Part shown: positions 58,155 to 64,000 of the stretch, piece after piece
Position numbering within the stretch: the first letter of the stretch is position 1
Layout: every line of letters begins with the position of its first letter
NCBI RefSeq assembly: GCF_964204865.1
Contig: NC_135255.1
Coordinates: 1,674,001-1,738,000 of the forward strand
Direction: 5' to 3'
DNA from: Styela clava
Lineage: Eukaryota > Chordata > Ascidiacea > Stolidobranchia > Styelidae
DNA length: 64,000 bases
The notes under the pieces: model-generated
The model's input: only the letters and a program-made list of their open reading frames with translations
Database searches by the model: none
Told to the model about the DNA's origin: nothing
Program-made: the position numbers and the translations under genes

Positions 58155-60158
58155 ACAGTGAATGAGGCAGATGGCGAAGAAAGAAAAGCAAGAGCTTTGA
58201 TAAGACAGTACCACAAAAATTACATTTCTTCTTGATTTACTGTCACAAGGATGCCAAGTGACAGAGCTCCAAACCCGTTATGCCTGGTGGGAAAGCGTTG
58301 CACAATAGTGCTTTGGTTCCAGCGGAACGGAAACGTCATTTCGAAAGTATAAGTTTATTTCGACTCCATAATCAGCAATAGACGATAAAATAATAGATAA
58401 AATGATAAAAGTAACTGATTATAGAATCGGGAAAGCAAACAAAACCCAGTAAGGTTCAGAGCGTACAGGTTTTAGATGGAAAGGTATTGATAAAAGAAGT
58501 AGTACGTGTTCGCTCACCCAAAAGTAAAAAAACTAATAAAGGCACGCACACACACACACAATCACCGAGACATGATAAGGTCGGAAGTGAAAAGAGCAAG
58601 ACTTGAAATCAAATAAATTACTCAGTAAAAAGAAAAATATACATTCTTCACTTGATTATAAAAAAGAATATGTCATGCGGTTGCGCGAAAGATACCGTGA
58701 TCAAGTAAATTTCATGAAACAAACAACAACGGTAAAGCTCAAATACCCAGCTACTTTGCTGCAGCTGAACTGAAAAGAGAATTTGAACAAACTGTTGCAG
58801 AGGAGTTAATCCTGCCAGCTTGTAAGATTATTATTGATGAGATGCATATGGTTCTATCCTGGGAAAAGAAATAGGAAAGATTCCCCCTTCAGACAACACA
58901 GTTGCCAGGCGGATTGAAAATATGTGTGCGGACATCAAAGCAATAGTGTTAGATAAATTACCCACCAGCGAGGAATTGACGATTCATCAGATATCAGTGG
59001 ACATGCTCAACTACTGGCAAATGTTCGATTTGTTGATGGAATTTTCTTTCTTCTTTTGTAAGACTTTGCCTACAGGAACGGCCGAGGATGAAATTTTTTG
59101 AGTTACATTAAATTATCTCGAATACGGCGGATTGGAATGAAAAAGCTGTGAGAGTACTTGTACAGATGGATCAGCGGCCATGGTGGAAACCTACAAATGC
59201 TTTGTTAATAGAGTTAAAGAAAAAAATCATGATGGTATAGCTGCTCACTGCTTTTTACATCGAGAGGCCCTAGTCGCAAAGACGTTGCCTGCAGAATACT
59301 CCACCTTGTTGCTTCATACCGAGGTCAGACGGTTGTCTCGTGAAAAAGTGTTAGCTCGCGTTTATGAATTACGAAATGAAATGGAAGTATTTTTGACTGA
59401 TGAAAAGTTTGGTGGTGTTGAGCTGCTGGTAAATGATGAATGGTGTGCAAGATCAGCGTACATGGATGTCATATTTCAACATTTGAACATACAAATGCAC
59501 GGGCGACATAAAAATATATTTACAAGCAATATATTTCATTCAAAAATACAGCTCTGGCAAAATTTGTGAAATATGGCAAGCTTGACGACATGTTTCCATT
59601 AACCCAAAATAACCAAGGAACTGTTAATAGGGTTGCTCTATGCGAGACTATAATAACTCACCTAAAAACTCTCGACGAGAAATTATGCTTTTATTTTTCT
59701 CTCACCCCCACGAAGAGCTTTGATTGGATCTGAGATCCTTACAGTTACTCAATTGCTCCTGATAAACTCATGACTATGCAGGAGCAAGAAGAATTCATCA
59801 AATTCCGCACGACCGCGAGTTGAGAATAGAATTCTCGGACGTGCTTCTAGAAACTTTCTGGATTGAGTCCTTCAAGGAATTTCCAGTTCTTTCCAAAAAA
59901 GCGCTTTCAATCTTGCTACCATTTTCCACGACCTATCTTTGCGAATTGAGCTTTTCGAGCATGGCTGCCATAAAAGTTAAAATACGTGAGAAATTGAGAG
60001 CCGTTGAGGAGCTGCGTGTTTGTATCTCTTTCAGCCAGAATAAAATAAAGAGGCTCATCGAAACAAGCCTCGATATCACATTAATATGCCATTTCTGTTT
60101 CAATCTAATCATAAGCAAATTCGCAAAAACATATTTAACTCTCGTAGCTCTAAATTGA
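58155..60158 (+). pseudogene. hAT transposase (ZBED5/SCAND3-like)
   Basis: The BED zinc finger part around 58265-58350 reads APNPLCLV, then NSALVPAERKRHFES after small shifts. The open frame 59180-59569 gives [37 protein letters not shown] and [11 protein letters not shown], classical for this group. 59820-60158 gives ETFWIESFKEFPVLSKKAL and LLPFSTTYLCELSFSSMAAIK, the dimerisation domain. Frame 59155 contains TDGSAAM. Many stops and shifts, so no active enzyme. Confidence 0.9.
58543..58560. repeat. short CA microsatellite
   Basis: CACG(CA)7-type tract inside the transposase remnant. Confidence 0.8.
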
Positions 60159-60354
60159 AATGTGCCACGTCCTTTTAGCTGAAGTTGACGAGCTTTTATT
60201 AATTCCGTTATTTATTTTCATGTCAAAATGTTCGATGTCAGTTAATTGCAGAAATAAAGTTCATTTCCAAAAATGCAATTTGGCGTTCCGCCACAATTTA
60301 AGATGAAAAAAGTGTTCCGCAATACAAAAAAAGTTGAAAATCACTGTATGATAT

Positions 60355-60858
60355 TTACCATAAATATCAGTAACTTTGAGAATATCCTCCCCAACATGTT
60401 GAATTGGATGTTAGAACCTAGAATGTCGCTGCTCGATAACCAGTTTTCGTTCCCCGCGGCTTCTTTTCCCCAGTAATGTTAATATCATTTTTTGCATGAT
60501 TTGAGTCTCTTCATTGATTGAAAAAAATAAACTTAATTTGAAACCATGAGTTGCTTTAAAACTGGGACGCTGGTTAGAATTCGCAATCGCTCCCGCCCTG
60601 ATTGTGATCCATATATATGAAATATGACAACACCAGGAGTGTTACGACTTGGTGAAAACTGTTAACGCGAGGGAAATAAACGAAGATATCCTCTCGGTTG
60701 ATTTTGAGAAAACGCTGCTGAGTCGCGCAACTGCCTCGTGTTATCTAAATTATTTTCTTAACGGATACAAGCCGTTTTTCTGAAATCAGTGTTGATTCGA
60801 AGATCTGAATCTTACGACTCGCCAAGGTAAACACCCCGCCCGCTTCATATTTAAAGGT
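60355..60858. other. no gene seen
   Basis: The open frame ending at 60476 has no domain. Otherwise unremarkable noncoding DNA. Confidence 0.4.
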
Positions 60859-61079
60859 GCTCCCGAAGTATGCGAACCAAGATGGCGGACATCGGAACGT
60901 AGCATGGGTAACAGGTTAGGGTTAGGCGATAATTTTTTTCCAATTTTAGTCCTATTATCAGTTCGAAGACTAGCCAAGAGCCTCCCGTAGTATTTATACC
61001 TAAAATTATGGCCTAACCCTAACCTAGTACACATATTACATTCCGATGTCCGCCATCTTGGTTCGCATACTTCGGGAGC
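60859..61079. mobile_element. fold-back MITE with telomere-like inner arms
   Basis: 221 bp with near-perfect arms of about 38 bases: GCTCCCGAAGTATGCGAACC then AAGATGGCGGACATCGGA, and their inversion at 61042-61079. Second inner arms GGTTAGGGTTAGGC (60914) and GGCCTAACCCTAACC (61011) are also inverted. ATTTAAA flanks both sides and extends the symmetry, so the target duplication is unclear. Confidence 0.82.
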
Positions 61080-61164
61080 CCCCATTTAAATTTGTAACTA
61101 TTAGGTGGTAAAACACGCCATTTCTATATAATATTTGCTTTTTCGTTTTTGTATAAATTTGATT

Positions 61165-61345
61165 TGGGTCGCGCGAGACTAGCTTCCTATCTTTTCTTTA
61201 TACCAGTGGATCCGGATGCGTATACTGCAAGGATGCTGTAGCTGGATAAACATGACTATTCTATCCAATTAAAGAGTGCAGCTGCACACTAACACAAATG
61301 TATTTCCGTAACGTTTCGTCCGACCAGAGTCAGACAAGCAGTTTA
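61165..61345 (-). repeat. solo PLE terminal-repeat fragment
   Basis: Matches 5530-5720 with moderate divergence: GCGAGACTA, CAGTGGATCCG, GCAAGGATGCTGTAGC, GCACACTAACACAAAT, CGTAACGTTTCGTC. The hairpin is kept with a G-T pair (GTCTGAC/GTCGGAC), but the CTGAAGA core is not. No PLE coding sequence is adjacent. Confidence 0.82.
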
Positions 61346-61819
61346 CAACAATGGCAAGAAATAAATTTGAAATCTCAAATCAATTATGACGTAACAGTGC
61401 ATAAACATTTAATTTGTATTTAGCCGTGGAAGTAATGATGGAAAAATTAGAACCACAAATATCAGTAAGGCTCATTTCAGATGGGATTCAAAAATTTATT
61501 GCATTTACGAAAATGATGGGTAACTAAATGTAATTAAGATTATGGGCATTTAGCGAACAATAAGGAGGTCAAACCAACATTTAAACGTCAAACGTTCTGG
61601 TGAGGACCAATTTTAAATTAAAATAAGATAAAAGTTATTACTGAATTTTGATCTTGAATAGCGTTAAATAATAATGAATGAACCATCCAGCATATTTCGA
61701 GTAGGACAAAAAAAAAACTATTGCAAGCACATAAAACAAGGTTTTAAATTATAATTGAACTTTTTGTATGTTTTAGTTGTGTGTTGTGTTTTGTTGCAAT
61801 CGACAGGCTTAGTGTAGTG

Positions 61820-64000
61820 CAGGGATGGCCAACACGTCGATCGCTACGTCTTGAGTAGTCGATCTCGTCTGATGTTAAGTGAATTTAATGACCTAGCCCA
61901 AAAAAATCACTTTAAACTAGTTTCGTGCAGCCCCCGTTGTGTGTTTTAAAACAGAATACAGTACTGTACATGCGCAAATATGTCCTACACATACAGTATT
62001 CGAGTCTGGGCAAGCCTAGTGGAGCATATTATTACGTAACAAGAGCAAGTTTCGCCGCTACCGAGGTTTAGAAATGAACTAGCCGAATGTCGTGTCCAGT
62101 GTTCCCTCTAAGAAAATTTCACACTGCGCAAATATTGTTTTTACTAAGCAAGACTATTTTAACGCTGAGCAGAATCCTAATTTATTCAAACTTTGTGAAA
62201 TGTTACAATAGTAGCCTATTATTTATTATCGGAATGCGAAAAAAGCACACATTAAATTTAAATAGCTTCTTCTTGTTTTCGTTCTTTTCCAACGTTTATA
62301 CACTTTGTCCATGTTTGTTGTGTTTATTGCTGAATCAGGCGACAATCATCCAAAGTACAATACTTGATGTACAATCTCGACATTTTTGTTGTTGAAATAT
62401 CATTGCTTTCATCAAAATCAGAGTATGAAATTTTGCTTGTCTTATGCTCCGAATGATTTTTTTCCCTGGCGACAAAGTCTATGCTTATCAAAAATTTGAA
62501 GCCATAATTTTTGCTTCACCATGAATGTGGCAATTTAGTGTATATTGACATGCGACTATTTATTAATTTGCGGGACAATATTGATGAATTCAGCTTAAAA
62601 CGTGGTGGAACACGTTCTATGTGAGGCTTCATTTCACTTGATGGGGTTTTCAAAACTTCACTTTCTTCAGCGGTCGGTATTGCGGTGAAAAAGTTCGAAC
62701 AACCTCCTCTTGCTTCCACGTTTCGCTTAATCGTTAATGCATCTAGTGCGTCAATGTGCTTTTTATATTATTCAAATGGCGTTTTAAATAATCAACTTCT
62801 TATTCCCTCCCATGATTTTCTTTTTCCAAATCACTAACAGGTGCCACTTCCCGCCAAACTTTGTGGATTATCACATTCCTTGACGGGGAATAGCAATAAA
62901 TTTCGCAAAGTTTAGCAGTTGTTTTAGCTTATGCATACCGGTATCAAGATTGCAAATTAAAGTCGAACACTTCACTGTTGTATTTAGCCATTCCATTTTA
63001 AAATGAATTTTCTTATTTTTAGCTTTACTTCCCTGAATAGACATTTCACACACAAACGTCAGATAAAGAAAACTAATATATTATTGGTTTTGGTTAATAT
63101 GCTGAATATGAAAACGCTTAAAACTTTTTTTTAGTAATTTCTGGTGAAACATACTCACAACATCGCTATATAACATCAGTATCATTCAGTATGAGCTCAT
63201 GGCCACGTGTGTACCAATCTAGATATTTAGGAGCCAACAGTGCTAGCACTCGCTTAAACTCAGCCCTTCTTCAAATTCCAACTAGTTTAGCCATATATTT
63301 ACGGTTTAGCCTAACCATACGGCTACGAGCAACCAACAAATTTCCTGTAACAAACAATGGGCATCAGCTTTGCAACATTTGATACCTTCTAAACCTTCCC
63401 ATATCTTCATCTGTTTGATTACACTACGAACAATAACAAGATTTAGCCGGGTCGACAACACGAAATTCAGAGCGCGCGATGAAAATTTTAAAAACCGACT
63501 CGCGCTGGCATACAAAAATCAAGGTATTCGTGACCAATGACATTAATGTTTAATGTCATTGTCGTGACAGACAGGTGTGTGAGATCACAATGACTAGTGT
63601 TTACCAGAATACGCGTGAAACATAAAACGAGCATTCTAGTTGAGCGTTGATAAAAATAATTTGAAAACGAAATGTTGCAACTGCGCGAGAATGAGATTTT
63701 ACTGAGCAAATGTTCTGGTGGTACTGCGCAATTGCGCGGTTGCGCAGCTTAGAGGGAACCTTGGTCGTGTCCTTGACTAACGAACGATCCCACAACAACT
63801 TCTGCAGTATGCGACAAGAGTAGGACAAATTTTATTCGCAACGGTAGCATTCTGGGGTCGACTCCTCTGCCGCCCTTGAAATTTTTGGAATAATGAAATA
63901 GTCGCTAATATCGCAGATTGTTTCGTCAGCGTGACGAATTATTTAATTCGTAAACACTTCCAAGTCGATGTTTGGTCCCCCTAAATCTCCAATTTTCCTC
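61820..64000. mobile_element. possible hAT element, left end only
   Basis: CAGGGATGGCCAACACGTCG looks like a hAT left terminus followed by CGATCGC. No matching right end is visible before the window stops, so its length and identity are open. The element at 62097 would be nested in it. Confidence 0.4.
62097..63763. mobile_element. hAT-type element
   Basis: 1667 bp with ends CAGTGTTCCCTCTAAG and CTTAGAGGGAACCTTG and a perfect 8-bp duplication, gtcgtgtc (62089-62096, 63764-63771). Subterminal TGCGCAA motifs cluster on both sides. Minus-strand open frames (62516-62719, 63488-63828) carry no recognisable transposase motif. Confidence 0.92.

Larger units (their letters stand above)
58054..60346 (+). 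mobile_element. BED-finger hAT transposon, inactive
   Basis: The right end AAAAGTTGAAAATCACTG is followed by tatgatat (60347-60354). The same 8-mer stands at 58046-58053 just before the coding remnant and is followed by AAACTTTATAAAGG, which looks like an end that lost its first dozen bases. GTTCCGC repeats occur at the right end. Confidence 0.7.

Noticed and set aside
60914..61025. Interstitial telomere
   Set aside because: Only about two TTAGGG-type units per arm, placed symmetrically within a MITE.
1..64000. tRNA, rRNA, snRNA genes or CRISPR arrays
   Set aside because: No A/B-box pair with cloverleaf, no conserved rRNA or snRNA segment and no regularly spaced repeat array was found by eye; a covariance-model scan could still find a diverged one.

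Overview
This is animal nuclear DNA: AT-rich, intron-containing and dominated by transposable elements. The evidence is spliced genes with GT-AG introns, a CYP3-clan P450, a mitochondrial acyl carrier protein, an SmG copy, THAP-type zinc-finger sequence, and a typical metazoan set of mobile elements (Penelope-like, Tx1/L1-like and CR1-like retroelements; hAT, piggyBac and Tc1/mariner-type DNA transposons). A marine invertebrate such as a tunicate would fit, but nothing here proves the lineage.

Layout. 0-5.4 kb: a short hAT element, a TA-flanked MITE and unannotated DNA. 5.45-12.0 kb: a young Penelope-like element (PLE) on the minus strand with an intact 927-codon ORF and near-identical terminal repeats. 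It sits inside a THAP-domain coding sequence; a 5'-truncated upstream copy forms an in-frame THAP/GIY-YIG chimeric ORF, and a hAT element is inserted near its 3' end. 13-17.8 kb: hAT elements nested in hAT, with a piggyBac remnant inside one of them. 19-20.3 kb: another hAT. 21.8-23.2 kb: an apparently intact five-exon gene for a small single-pass membrane protein. 25.7-27.2 kb: a long-inverted-repeat element holding a hAT copy that itself holds a piggyBac MITE. 27.5-33.6 kb: a CR1-like LINE inserted in a dead hAT transposase, followed by a second dead hAT transposase. 33.6-36.6 kb: a second, decayed PLE split by a TA-flanked element. 38.0-38.3 kb: a processed SNRPG pseudogene.

39.4-48.0 kb is a three-layer nest: a hAT-like element, interrupted by a Tx1/L1-type LINE, which is interrupted by another hAT. 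Each layer is bounded by perfect target-site duplications. 48.8-49.3 kb: an intact intronless mitochondrial acyl carrier protein gene (NDUFAB1-like). 50.0-56.9 kb: a 13-exon CYP3-clan P450 that looks like a recent pseudogene (two in-frame stops, a lost splice acceptor, two exons not found). 58-60.3 kb: a BED-finger hAT transposase pseudogene. 60.9-64 kb: a fold-back MITE, a solo PLE terminal repeat and two more hAT elements.

Only two likely functional host genes are visible (21.8-23.2 and 48.8-49.3 kb), both probably mitochondrial. The PLE at 8.2-11.0 kb is the only mobile element with an intact replication ORF. Target-site duplications were read by eye at both ends of each element and give a relative insertion chronology.
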